Counted from the stretch's first letter, positions 12,941-25,100 are shown. The stretch: 64,000 nucleotides of DNA from Trichaptum fuscoviolaceum (GCA_910574455.1 CAJSYZ010000002.1:2009671-2073670); one strand, 5' to 3'. Translations and numbers: made by a program. The notes: a model not told the origin generated them from the sequence alone.

Positions 12941-13742
12941 TTAGAGCTTTCCGAGCCCGTGGTTTCCAATCCAGAGCCCGTGGATGATGAGTGCGATGAC
13001 AGAGTCAAGATTTAACATGGAGCTCCATCCATGAAGCTGCATGAATTTCTTGTTCAAGCTCTTCATCTTCTCAGAAACACCTTCGTCATTGTAGGCCTTT
13101 CCCTCCTCCTTCTCCAATCTGTGCCTCTCAAACATGCATCTGGAGGTAATTGAATAAACATCCAAAGACAAAGGAAGTAACAATCAGAATACGCACTTGC
13201 TTGTCAAAGGCCCGATCACGAAGTAATTGGCCCCCTGGGCAAGGAAGACAAGCGCAAGTGTGTACGCTTGGAAGACGTCAACTGCGAGCGGCTTCGACCA
13301 GTTGGTCAGGACGTCTGGGTGAGCGAACGTCCAAAGCCCAGCGAGGCCTGAAGAGAGGGCAATCGAGACCACAAAGTAGATGGGGAAGGTGCGATGTTGG
13401 AGATTTCCGAATTGTTGTCTAGCTAAGGGCGGAGGCTATTCAGCATGCATGTCCACCGAGATTACAGAGGGGTCACGCTCACGAAGTGTTTTGTATGCAA
13501 TGACTCCTGCAAATATACATTCGTCATGTCAAAGTCATCGGAATAGATCATAGAGATACGCACCCCCAAAAAATGACACCCAAAGAGCTTCACGATTTCA
13601 GCCAATTCAGCACCGCGCGTACGATTCTGAGACCAAAGGACTCACACATGCCAAAGAGCCACGCATAGCCCACCAAATACAGGCCCTTCAAGCTAAACAG
13701 GCCGAGTATGGTTGAGACAGTTAAAACTTCGACTTTGCTCAT
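12941..13742 (-). CDS. TMEM205-like multispan membrane protein
   Basis: Five exons in transcript order: 13742-13646, 13587-13564, 13506-13483, 13422-13197 and 13139-12941, total 189 residues. Exons 2 and 3 are only 24 nt each; both are needed to rebuild the conserved stretch MSLWVSFFGG-VIAYKTLPRQQFG, which matches the TMEM205/DUF4149 pattern (W-V-x-F, then TLPRQQFG-x-LQ and FPIYF). Several hydrophobic segments (GLFSLKGLYLVGYAWLF, YFVVSIALSSGLAGLW, AYTLALVFLAQGANYFVIG, VIALIIHGLWIG) and the late block KFMQLHGWSSMLNL also fit. Human TMEM205 is linked to drug resistance and secretion; the fungal role is unknown. It ends tail to tail with U2A' (186 bp apart). Confidence 0.85.
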
Positions 13743-13994
13743 GGTGCGGTAGTGGTACGTGTTCAAGAAGAACGCTTGTAGCTGTGGGAGCGAGGTACTT
13801 CTGGGCTTGGGATATATGGCTCGCGTCGAACCGGAAAGGTCAGCAAGTATTACATATAGTGTATCATCTAAGTCCTCGGACTCTTCTGGTGCCGTCTGGC
13901 ACATTCAGAGAAAGAAAGCAAAGGTCGTGAATGACAGTACAGTGACATGCAAACAAAGATAACAAAAATGCAAGTAAATGTTACAATTCCTTCA

Positions 13995-15425
13995 TTAATG
14001 AAATCTATCCCAGTCTCCAATCATCCCCATAGGTCCTCGTCTTCCGCCCATCCCGCGCCGCAAGCCCGGACCTCGCTCATCACGACCTTGTTGATTGACA
14101 AGAACGTGTTTGTCCACGATCTATTCCGATTGTGAGCCAAAGGGCGAGACAGTTAAGGATGAGGGAGGACTCACATCATTCAATACATTGGCAGATTTGG
14201 TCAAGGCTGCCAAATATGCTGTCAGTTGAACATCGTCATGTTCCTGTAGAATGACATGAGGATACACAACTGGGACGTTGAAATTATGTAAAACTGTGCA
14301 TACCTTATCGAACTCTTCTCTGAATTCAATATGTTCGCTAGCTGGCAAGGATGCAATCAGAGCAGACAGAGAACGTAACGCAGTATGATCTGTTGGTCTC
14401 TCCCCTGAAAGATGGCAGTAAGCTAACATGTCTACTATGTCATAAGGAGATGTATAGCATACCGGTAACAACACCGCCAACATACTGGATGAGCAGTTGT
14501 ATTCGATCGTGTAGCATTTTGACTGCAGCTCGTTGAGTTTGAAGATGGGATTCCACTAAGCAAGTCTTTTTAGCACATGAGTCAATCAAAGTGACAAAAA
14601 GTACTTACAGCTTGTCCCTCCTTCGCCGCCCTTTGCTACCCAGTCTACGGCTATTCGTTCGGCCTCACCGGTCTCAACAGAGAAACTGGCCTCCACAAAG
14701 ACATTTCTTGACGAACGATCGCGAATTTCAACAGTTGACTCATAAGCCTTCAGTGGCAGAGCCAGACCTGTCCCGTCTGTCTTTACTGTGCCGAGAGGTT
14801 GGAGGATCAAGAGAATAGGGTTTGCGGTGTATGCGACGAACTTCATGTATACAGTTAGTATATAGTGCAAGCTAATTTGAGGACCAAAGGAGGGGCGCAC
14901 CTCTTCATGTAAAGCAATATGGCGGGACGTTGGTTCCTGAGTTACAGTGTACCATCCAATCAATTCCAAAGAAGGGAAGACTTGCTTGTCTGCATAGATC
15001 TGAGCATCCAAAATCACTGGATCGCACTGTAGCATATTACTTACACTGTTCTTTCCGAGATACAAGGAAGGCGTGGTTCACTTTCTCTGCATTCTCATCG
15101 TCCATTGCTAGCTCAAACGTATTTACGATCTCGACATCCTTGCCTGTTTGCGTCCCAAGCAGTGCGCCGATGACTGACAACACCTTAGTATGTGGTATAT
15201 GTGTATGCGCAATTTATGTGCGTACGAAAAGGTGCATTTGTGTTTTTCTGTAACTTCAATCGCGTTAGATGCTCTGAGATGTTTAGAATGGGTAAAGGAT
15301 GTCTGTGTCATTGCATTAGCGTTTTGTGTATGTCGAAAGTGGCGAACGTACAAAGATAATGAAAGAGTTGATGTTGTGCTCGATGGTAGCACTACAGAAA
15401 CTTCGTCTGTATCCATTTTGCTCAT
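13995..15425 (-). CDS. CSN6: COP9 signalosome subunit 6 (MPN- domain protein)
   Basis: Start ATG at 15425 (MSKMDTDEVSVV). Splicing restores the MPN N-terminus SLSLHPLPILNISEHLTRLK, then LIGALLGTQTGKDVEIVNTF, FELAMDD, the block FPSLELIGWYT and the segment NPILLILQP. The C-terminal half has the helical region (AVKMLHDRIQLLIQYV) and a Gly/Arg-rich end RGMGGRRGPMG. The catalytic JAMM residues (HxH...D) are absent, as expected for the scaffold subunit CSN6, partner of the CSN5 deneddylase. A Rpn8 or eIF3f identity is less likely because of the GALLGTQ and LELIGWY wording. Divergent from ALG10 with 257 bp between starts. Confidence 0.87.
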
Positions 15426-15682
15426 TGTTTAACGACTGGTAGATTGAGGAGGTCGTCAAACACGTCAATATCGCGCAGTGTTGATTCTACGCCAGTGACT
15501 CTGCCAGGCTGAGCAGCAGACTGGACTCTGGAGTGGTTTACGCGCGTACGAACGGGCCGCCCACGTGTCCGAGTCACCGCCGCCGCCAGTGATCGTAGCC
15601 TGAGCAACTCGACAGCGTCTAACAACTTGAACTCAACCTCAACCATCGATGCTTTTACCCTAGTCTCCGTTCCAGTATCGAA
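15426..15682. promoter_or_regulatory. Bidirectional promoter between CSN6 and ALG10
   Basis: 257 bp lie between the divergent CSN6 and ALG10 start codons. The region is open on the - strand as part of a 137-codon frame (15422-15835), but that frame is antisense to the first two ALG10 exons and is not a gene. No named regulatory motif is clear. Confidence 0.45.
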
Positions 15683-17483
15683 ATGTCGAGCTCGATATAC
15701 TACCTCGCTTACTGTGCTGCAAATGTCATCCTTCTCAGAGAGTTCAATCATGTCGTGACGGAACCGTACATGGTACATTAAAGTGTCGTTTATTGTATTC
15801 GACAAGGAGGCTGATTGTATCATAGGATGAACCATTTCATGTCCCTCAAGCTCAGGCCTACTGTAAGGGCGAATGGACCACTTGGGACCCCAAAATCACA
15901 ACACCTCCAGGACTGTACGTCCTCCTGCCGTAGAACAGATGCTCTCAGGCTGAATATACATGTCTAGCTACGCTCTTAGCGTGTTCCTCAGCAAAATATT
16001 CGTCTTCAAATGCACATTGCCAATCCTCCGTTTAACTCCCATGCTCTGTCTATTGGCCCTACCCATCATCCTTACCCGACTTCTGTGTTACCAACGGCGA
16101 GAACACCCTCCCACAGAGCTCTTGGCAGTGACAGGTGATGCCATTGCACTCTCGCTCTTTCCGATCGCCTGGTTTTTCGGATTTCTATTTTATACGGATG
16201 TTCCTAGCCTTGCCTTTGTCCTGGGAACTGTTCTGGCTGCACTTCAAGGCCGACATATCCTTGCCTCAGTGGTAGGCATTGTTTCAAACCTGTGTTCTTT
16301 TCAATTTCACTTACTGAATTCCTCAAGGATAGCTAGGCCTAGTAAGCTGCACATTCAGACAGACAAACATTGTATGGGTCTTCTACGCATTTGCTTATAG
16401 TCAATTGAGGACTATGAGCATGAAGAAGACCGTCGATGATTCAAAGGCAGCCAAACTCTACGATCCGCCTGCCCTTACAGCAAACTTCTGTTCGTTGACT
16501 TAAGATATCTATTTGCAATTTCTAATCGTAAATCTCTAGCGGATCTCTACCGAATTCTACGCAGCATTCCAGTTGCACTACCAACACTGTTGCAAAATGT
16601 CGTGCCATACGTTGCAGACTTGATTCTCTTCGCAGTCTTCGTAGTCTGGAATGGCGGCATCGTCCTTGGTAAGTGCCCCTTTCTTTCGTTGTGAAGTGAC
16701 CTATATATTTTCTTGCAGGCGATAAATCAAACCATGTGCCATCTCTGCATGTTCCCCAAATGTATTACTTCCTTGGCTTCGCGACAGCTTTCGGCTGGAT
16801 TCCCTTACTTAGCGGACCCGGTGGACCAGTAGGCTTACTGAGAGACATTCGAATCTGTATGTTTGGCACTAAATGGTAGGGATTCTGGTTGCTTTGCCGT
16901 CTATACCATTCATTGTTTCATAGGAGAACGCAAGCAAGCATCATGGTGTCCGTGTTGATTGGCATCACTGTACATCTATTCACGTATGCCGGTCTTTCTT
17001 TACCAAGATGATTGTTTTCATCTTAAGTGACGGTCTAGGATCCACCACCCGTTCCTCTTGTCGGATAACCGGCATTACACATTTTATGTCTGGAAGCGAA
17101 TCTTCCAGTTCCATGTACTTGTGCCTTACATTCTTGCACCTGGTTATCTCGCTTGTGCATGGGCATGGTTTCTGCGAGTCGGTGAGTATTCTGGTTCCGA
17201 GCACTCCATTGCTACATCCTACTATATCTCACTTTCCATAGGACGAAAGCAAACTCTTCTCCAAACTCTTCTCCTTCCCCTCTGCGCAGCTCCCACCTTG
17301 CTCCTTACGCCATTGCTTGAACCGCGGTACTTTCTTATCCCATATATTCTCCTACGTGCGCAGGTCGAGGATGTACCGGAGGCAATGGTCTGGGCGGAAG
17401 TTGTATGGTATGCACTGATTAACTGGGGTACGATGTATGTCTTCCTCTACAAAGAGCGAGGGGAGATTAGGTTCATGTGGTAG
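15683..17483 (+). CDS. ALG10: Dolichyl-P-Glc:Glc2Man9GlcNAc2-PP-dolichol alpha-1,2-glucosyltransferase
   Basis: The true start is at 15683 ([14 protein letters not shown]), well before the first long frame. Exon 1 (15683-15772) ends EPYM and exon 2 (15826-15929) opens [13 protein letters not shown], rebuilding the ALG10 motif EPYMDEPFH; exon 3 starts at 15968. Further blocks are [10 protein letters not shown], a multispan core ([18 protein letters not shown]), [39 protein letters not shown] and the end [15 protein letters not shown]. The enzyme adds the last glucose to the lipid-linked oligosaccharide in the ER lumen before N-glycan transfer. About nine exons; the splice between about 16856 and 16935 is the least certain. 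Stop is 9 bp from the MTQ2 stop. Confidence 0.93.
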
Positions 17484-17492
17484 CCTATTGTG

Positions 17493-18542
17493 TTATGAGA
17501 CTATTTCTTGATTATCGGCGAAAAGAGGCTCCTGCACTGTTTTGCTGAAGCGTAGTATGAAAAGATGCTCTCGACCAGCTCGTCGTTGCATAACAATCTA
17601 ACAGAAATGTAAATGAGCAAAGAAAAGCGCCAAGAAAACTTTATTAACCTTGCTCTCAAAACCATCATCTTTCATCCTTCTCTGAATCGAAGGAATGTCG
17701 TTCTCCTTCAGTGCAACGAGATAAAATAGACCTCGATCAGATAATATGTACTATAATATACTGAGTATCTATATTGAAAGCGCTTTAGAGGTACAGCACC
17801 TTGAGATTGTCTAATACAAACGTTGTGACGTTCATGCCAAGTAAACCTCCCGCCCAAGATCCTGCTATGTCTCGATCTTGTTGAGCGATATCGGCTTCTT
17901 CTGAGACAGTCGGGACGTAGGGAGGATTGAATAACAGTAAGTCGACATTTCCATGCAGTCTTCGGTTGAAAGGTCCTGTTAACGACGCAACAATCGGCTC
18001 GAGTGGTACCTGTTCAAGATCAATATGAATGCCAGTCGAAGAAACATTGCCAGTGGTCCTGCCTTATTATGAGCACCAGTACGACAAGTGCACAACGATG
18101 CTCGAGCGTTTATATCTGTGCATAAGAACACTGGCCGGTGTCAGAAGTTAGCTATTGCACCGCATCTGTTAAGATTTCACCAACAGCAACTAGATGGACC
18201 TAGTATTTTGCCCGCGAAGGTTGAAACACAGCCTGAGCCAGACCTATCGACGAGTTTTCGTGGTAGCAGATAATAAATAAGTTCTTCCTTTCACCATTCT
18301 CAGAAGATTTTATTCGTACCCTATTTCAACACAGAGTTTAGGAGACAGTTCACGCAGAGAATGGGCGTCTTCCTCTAGTGCATCCAGAAGGAGAAAGGTG
18401 TCCTCTTCGAATTGTCAACAATATTGCATGATGATTAGTTCATCCTTAAAGTTCATTAACTGTCAGACATCAGACCTGCTGGCTCGTAAACATGTTCATA
18501 ATCTTCTTTGGTGAGATGACTCAGGTCAGGTGTGGGTATCAT
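17493..18542 (-). CDS. MTQ2: eRF1 glutamine N5-methyltransferase (MTQ2/N6AMT1 type)
   Basis: Seven small exons (18542-18476, 18404-18320, 18243-18185, 18130-18094, 18058-17800, 17750-17649, 17597-17493) give 237 residues with every phase consistent. Key blocks: MIPTPDLSHL, VYEPAEDTFLLLDAL, the SAM-binding loop EIGSGSGCVSTF, FLCTDIN, the catalytic VDLLLFNPPYVPT (NPPY), GLFYLVALKEND and the late RAGREHLFILRF. MTQ2 with Trm112 methylates the Gln of the eRF1 GGQ loop and so tunes translation termination. The intron between exons 4 and 5 (18059-18093) must be only 35 nt for the frame to hold, which is unusually short. No long open frame reveals this gene, so it would be easy to miss. Confidence 0.88.
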
Positions 18543-18702
18543 GAGTGAACGCAGTTAAGGGTTAAGGAGGAAGAGGAAGAGGTCAGCCTCCTGTTTAGGT
18601 AATGTCTGATTGCGATGTTTTACAAATGTAGTGGAATGTGTATGACACAAAACAAGGAAGAGAAACTCAAGGTACGTTCAGACGAGATGTAGAAATGTAT
18701 GT

Positions 18703-21700
18703 CTAACGTTTACTAGACCTCGTCGACCTTCGAGTCCCTGCAGACTTTACTTCCGATGCACTACTCTTCTGCCTGAAAAAAAAATCAGATATTTTCCAAT
18801 GATGAATGGTATGTGAACGTACCTTCTCCTGCCCTTCATTTCTTGAACAGACATGTCACTATCGTCATAATCACTGTCGGAAATTGAAAGAATGTTCATC
18901 TTCTGTTGGATACTTGAGACACCCCTGGGAGTCTTCTCAGCAGTCTTACTCCCGGCCTTTGCTTTTTGAACGGATTTGGACTTCTGTGCGGCTGAGACGG
19001 CGGGACTCGAGTCTTCTGAAGGCGCCCATTCCTCTTCATCACTATCACTGTCATCGCCGTAGTTGCCTTGACTTGTGTCGTCAGCTTCGTCTTCAAGGAG
19101 GATAGGAACGTCATCTTCCTCCTCCTCCTCGTCCATACCGCCATTCGTCATCGTTTCGTCGGCATCTATTTCATCGATCGTCATGTCTTCTTCCCTGAGG
19201 CCAATACACTGGGGCCCAGATTGTAGTTTCTTCCTGTCGGCTTTAGATAGGCGCGATTTATGTTGTAAAGGGGATGAATGAGTAGAGGAACCTTGATCAC
19301 TAATGTTGAGCTCTTCTGTAGAACAGTCGGAGACTTCCTCCGTAGATTCGCCCTCGTCTTCGTCCTCGTTCACAACAGACTAAGTCGATATGTCAGCATG
19401 ATACATTTTGCTTTTGGAGAACTACCGTACCTTTTCCGACGCAGAAATAAAGCTATTGTCCAAGTGCCCGCTTGTATTTGATTCGACATCGGCGTCAGAC
19501 GTTGCAGCAGACTGAGTTTTGGACCCAAAAGCACCAAACTGGTGGAGCATATCAATCTTTGCATCTGTCATGGCCTCACTTTGCTCAACCTACGAAAGTG
19601 CCCCGTCCATTAGTTCCTTGTCCGTTACTGCATGAATCACTTAATACCCACAGTGTGCATCATTCGCTTGGAGAACATGCGCTCCATTTTCATCATTCGC
19701 ATTTCCATCTCCTGCATCACTTCTTCTCGAGTCTCCGCTTCGATGATTGCGCATCTCATCTCGGATTCGTAAAGCTGAAACAGAATTATAAGTATAAGAT
19801 ATCGTCCTAAGGTCCCTAACGTACCTTCTCTCGTAATTGTTCGATTTCCTCAAACAATGCTTCCACGAGGAGGTCTGTCGGTTCATTATTATCTTCGTCT
19901 GGTTCCTCGTCCTCTGAGAGATGTCGCCTTGATCAATATGGTTCAACTCTGGACACCTCCCCAGCTCACCTTCTACAATCTCTAGATGTGCTTCGCTGAC
20001 TTTCTTTCCGCCCCGTCCTCCCGTTGAAAGTACAACTTGCCTTCGATGTGGGACTACTTGGCTCTCGCGCGGTGTCGGTAATGGTGGCGCGTTCTTGACT
20101 ACAGCGCGGATAGGTGTACCAGCGGGTGCTGTAGTTACTTCCCTTGCCAAGGCAGCGAAGCGCATGACATGTGCGTTCTCATCAAAGCCTGTGTCATACG
20201 GGTTGACATTAACAATCATAACCTAGTAAAGTCCATAAGAATGTTGTGTAAAGAGGCTGATAATGTCACTTACGGCTCGACCTTCCCGCTCTCCAACAAA
20301 GAAATCTTGGAAAAGCTCCGTCAGTTTGCTGTGCCGAAACGGGACAATGGATAATTTCATATTAGTTCCTGGTCCTAGAATACCACGGCCAGGAGCAGCC
20401 AGAGATGCTGCTAGTCGCTTCTGATTACTCCGTAGTGCTTCCATACACTGGCCAAGCACCATTAGAGACTTGTTGATACTTCCTGCCTCCTTCAGACGAT
20501 CGCCAGCGGTTTGGGTGTTCTTCATTCTTTCGGAGCCAGCAAGATCCACAATTGAAAGTCGCGATACTGAAACATCAGAATGATCACCCTTGTGGATGCG
20601 CACAACTTTCAATGTGAAAATCCCGTGACTACGAGATGAAGCAGCGTTGGCCATCGTCCCAAAGACACGACGGTTCAAATTCCCCATCCTGAAAATGCGT
20701 TTGGCCTCTTCCGCAGAGCGGACACAAACTGTTTTAAGACCAGCGACATATTTTCCGCCAGTATCGGGATCAATTTTTAAAGTCAAGGCCTTCCTCTTTA
20801 CGAGAAGAACGTCTGCAGAGGACGAAGACGCGAGAGAAGTTAAACTTTTCCAAGTTGATGAGCGAGAAATACTCTTGAGAGCTGCTGACCGGGGAAGTCC
20901 AAATTTTCCTCGAGCGTTCGGCGTAGGATTGTTGTCGGATGAATCGTCAGAAAGGAGGTCGTAAACTTTTTCGTTGTAAACTTCAGCATAGGAAATCCAA
21001 ACGGCATACTCATAGTTTTTGTCGACCGTTATCGTTGTGTTGTCCTCCCTCTGCAAGAATGCCTCGCCCAGTAACTCCGAAAGCTCTTGGTCATCAGGTA
21101 TTTCTAGAGGCACTGATTGTTGGTCATCTTGTGCCGCATGCTCAATTCCAGCAAGCCTGACTGGTCGGTACTAAGCAGTCGAGTTTAATGGGCGATAGTT
21201 GAGTGTTAAGTTATCAACCTACCGGCAGATTACTTTGTAAACCGTCCAAGCTGTTGAATAAGACATCTATTGTTCGGGGTAGAAGGCCGGCGGTGCCGGG
21301 CTGACTTCCACCTTGAATGGTGTACGTCTTTCCTGAGTTAGTAACACCATAGGCAAAGATGAGTCCGTTCTGTCCCGCTAGAAGTTCGCGGACGAGGGGA
21401 AGCGTCGTGTCCGAGAAGAACTCTTCCTGTTGAGTATCGGGGGGAAAGACATGATTGAATGTGTAAATTTGTGCCTGAGGATGAAGACGAATCTTGTTTG
21501 TGCCGGCTGGGTCCGTCATCTTCACAGAGGTAACAGAGAGTGCTTCTAGGTACGGAGATGATGATTCATCCGTGTCCCCAAGATTGGGACGTATACGAAG
21601 GAATGCCTAATGATCATAAAGTGAGCTCCAACTACCTCGCAGAGGTCAGAGAAATCTTACTTTAAGAGGTTCTCTATCATGGTTCTCTATCACTTTCTTT

Positions 21701-21918
21701 TGAACAGTCTTCGCTTTTGTCGCTTTCGGAGGCGGAGGAACTTCGCTGTTGTTTCTGTTCACCAAAGGCTTTCGTATCTTAGACTTTGTAACGGTTGACT
21801 GTGTAACCGGGGGTTCAAGCGCAGAAGGGGTGCGAGACGCAGTAGCTCGAGTGAGTCTTGCTGGGATTGCAGGTTTGGATAGGGTGGTACGCGCAGCGGC
21901 GGTTCTCCTCGTCGCCAT
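18703..21918 (-). CDS. Kinesin-6 family motor protein (KIF20/MKLP-like)
   Basis: Multi-exon gene starting MATRRTAAARTTLSK (ATG at 21918) with a basic N-terminal extension. Motor domain: IFAYGVTNSGKTYTIQGG (the VTN variant P-loop is typical of kinesin-6), a long loop-6 insert before SYAEVYNEKVYDLL, NAASSRSHGIF (switch I), VDLAGSERMKNTQTAG and INKSLMVLGQC (switch II), FRHSKLTELFQDFF, and VNPYDTGFDENAHVMRF. After it come coiled-coil segments rich in E/R (EEIEQLREK, REEVMQEMEMRMKRMER is approximate) and an acidic Ser-rich tail ending in a basic stretch (TRRSTRSSKR, stop 18703). Kinesin-6 motors act at the spindle midzone and in cytokinesis. Divergent from KNL1. Confidence 0.92.
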
Positions 21919-22114
21919 CGTAGTCGTAAAGAAAGAAAGTGAACTGGACTGAAAGGACGGCGCGTGCAAGACGCGTTTCCGCGCGCGTATTACAGCTTGG
22001 TCATCACGTGCTGTGGTTTCCGGCGCGTCTTGGACGCGTCCAAGTTGTTAGAACCCTGTTTTGGCAGTTGCGTCTTTCTTAACCATCCACTATACTTCCA
22101 CTCTATTGTTCAAA
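21919..22114. promoter_or_regulatory. Bidirectional promoter with two MluI cell-cycle boxes (kinesin-6 / KNL1)
   Basis: 196 bp between divergent start codons. Two exact ACGCGT sites lie at 21971-21976 and 22034-22039, within a CG-rich stretch. ACGCGT is the MCB element bound by the Mbp1-Swi6-type factor MBF in fungi, which drives G1/S genes. Sequence match is direct; binding is inferred. Confidence 0.6.
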
Positions 22115-25100
22115 ATGGCCCCGGATCGCCGGTTATCGTTCGCAGAGGGGAAGGCGTCAAGCTCTAGACGTGTAAGCTCTATGCGCAAGAGGTCGCAGAG
22201 CCTCAGCGCAAATGACCCTCGTCACCGTCGCCTACTTGCACCGCGCAAGAGCATTCTCAAGGCCAGCAGCGTTGATAATACAACAGAAGATCTCGAGTCT
22301 ACTAGCAAATCTGAGTTTGACCCTAGGAAGAGCTTGAACAGACGAGTTAGCTTTGCACAAAATGTGTCATGCAGGTACGTCTTATGTCGCATTTTTGTTA
22401 AGCATGTCATTCAACGAATATCTGCGAAGGTTTATCCAGAATGAACAGAATACGAACAGCTCAGGTGGCCCAAGCTCTTCTCCTGAACAGGCTTCTCCGC
22501 AACAATACGAGCAGCCTGTAATTCAAGCTATGCCTAAACTTAGTGATGAGAACGACTATCCTGGGCGCCGTACTAGCATCATATCGAACAGGAGGGTATC
22601 TATGGGATCGGAATACGGAGAGGCCTCTATGTCGATGGAAGTTGATTCAAGTCCAGTGAAGCCCTCAATATTTATTCCGCCGTCCCCTCAGCAAGAAGAC
22701 GCTGAAAGTTCCCTTAGATCTGATGAGGATGACATGGAAGACGATGAAGACATGGAAATAACGGAAGCTATTGCCCTCAATATCCACCGCAAGCGCTCCC
22801 TTTCCATAGCTCAACAGCAAGCTATTGCAAAACGCTCCTCAATCGACTTCGAGAGACGTTTGTCCATGAAACAACCGAGTTTGCCATTGGAAGATCAGAG
22901 GACGGAAGTCGATGAGGAGGGTGATATTGGGAATACCACCACGACTTCCCAAGGCTCCGTAGAAGATGAAGCTCATATGGAGTTCACAGTGCCTCTTGGT
23001 CAGTCTTTGAGGCCACCCAAACCACCCAGTGATGCATGGTTGGCTCTACAAGCTCTCACTAATAGCCAAACAGAGGCACATGAGGACGAGGACGAAGGTT
23101 CAGACATGGAACTTACTAGTGCGATATCCCGTCTACAGAAACTACGTAGCTCTCTTATCGTGGTCCAACAAAACGACGACGAAGCCAGCTTTTCAAGTAC
23201 GGATGACGATAGCATGGATAGTATTGACATGGGTGATCGTACGATGAACCTCACTGGCTTGTTAGGAAGCGTTCAGAATCTCGAACTTACAGAAGATCTA
23301 TCCGAAACTCGAGAGACACTCGCTCAAGAGGACGAGGATATCCTTTATGCCGCTACGGAAACTAACAGTCTACAACGACATGTGCAGAGCGGACCAACAG
23401 CTGTCCCTCTTTCACCGCGAGTTTTCTCGATGCCACCGGAAAAGTCACCCGACCATGGTCCTGCTTCGCAGCCTATCATGTCCCTTCCTTCTCCTAAGGC
23501 TGCACCCAGCGTATTTATACAGCCACCTGCAAGTCCCCTGAAGACTATCCCGGTCTCTAGCTTCAATCCACCATTAGCTGTCAGTTCTGGATCTAGATCG
23601 ACATCTCCTGTGCAGACCCAACAACTTGGTGACAATGAACATGTACCAGCAAAGCGACTTGCTCCTCCTCCAGAGTCCCTGATCCCACAGCCTAGTCCAT
23701 CAAAAAAGCGCTCGATCCCTTCGGAAGTCACGCCTTTATCACAATCGCAGTCTTTAAATCGCCCGCAAACAAGCTCTAATAACAGCACTACAACTGCCTT
23801 TGCCCAGCCATCGGGAGCAGCTCTCCCCGCAAAAGCAGGGTCTGGCCTCAGAAGACCATCAGGATACTTTGCTCAGCGTAGGAGTTTAGCTCCAGGGACA
23901 ACAAATGCATTATCGATCGCTCCCACTACATCGTCTGGTCATCCGGATACGGCTTCGCAGAAGAAGCAACTCAACCGCCGAGCCAGCATAGCCGGAGTAC
24001 CCTCAAGGAAAGATGTGCAGGATGAGAACCACCCCGTTTTGCCTATCCCTCTTCGTCAAGGTTCCGAAGTAAAAGCCAAGGCACATCCCCCACCTCCTAC
24101 AAGAAGCGCTTCTAGCAAGCAACTACCGGAAAGCATCGAAGAAGTGACTGAGCCTGCTACGGAAGGTGACCTAACAGAACTATGGAGATCGACGATTGCT
24201 GAACAGCCCCAAGAAGATGTCTATCAAGAAGAAATTGTAATGGTTTGCTTTCTTACGCATGTAGCTCTTCATAAATTCTTATCCTCTGCGGTTTAGACAC
24301 CAATCTCGATTATGGAGTTCTTCATGATGACTGGTGTGAAGTTCATGGATGAATTAACTATCCCTCGACGCTCAGTTCACCACCCCCAATTACCGGACAA
24401 TACCGAAGGTACTCCCTATCTTTTCGAACACTACGCGGTTTCTCACATATAACCACAGGCTCAGATACACCAGCATCTCTCAGAGAATACATCACCGCGG
24501 TTAATGTACATATGCCACAGCTAGAGCTTTATTCATGGGTGGTGAAGGACCTGCAAACATGGATTGACAATAACAAGAAGACTTATCGCGAGGCTGAGGA
24601 AGAGGTGGCAAAGGTTACTCCCATTCTCTTCCGCGAATACTCTTCAGCAGATGAAGAGGACAGGGCAGATCTATTGGTATGTCAAATGTTCAGGAGTCAA
24701 AATGGGTTTTGGGCTGACACTCCATTCGCTCATATTAGCAACAACTAAAGCTCATCAAAATAAATAAGCAATTGGCCGCGAAAGGGAAATGGTACGAGTG
24801 GAAACAGCAATGGATGGAAAACTTATATGAGATGGCCAATAATGCATGCTCTGAACTCGAAGCCGTAAGCAGTTTCATTTCATTTAAAGGTTCCTCCCTA
24901 CTCACTGTATTCCACAGGACGAGAAGTCCCTTGATCAAATGATCCATGATGCTGAGGGTCTGCTTCCGGCCTTACGGGAGCAACATACACAGGTTCTTCA
25001 AGAACTAGAAAAAGAGCGTTCCGAAATTGAGGAGATAGAAAGAAGCGACCCCGCTTATATCGAAGAATTGAAGATCGAAATTGAAGAACAGAAGTAAACA

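Noticed and set aside
15422..15835. 137-codon frame on the - strand ending at the CSN6 start
   Set aside because: It is antisense to the first two ALG10 exons, which code for conserved ALG10 motifs on the + strand. It has no recognisable domain.
15960..16400. ALG10 start at the ATG at 15960
   Set aside because: Two upstream exons from 15683 code the conserved EPYM-DEPFH and TPPGLY motifs; the 15960 ATG lies inside the intron between exons 2 and 3.
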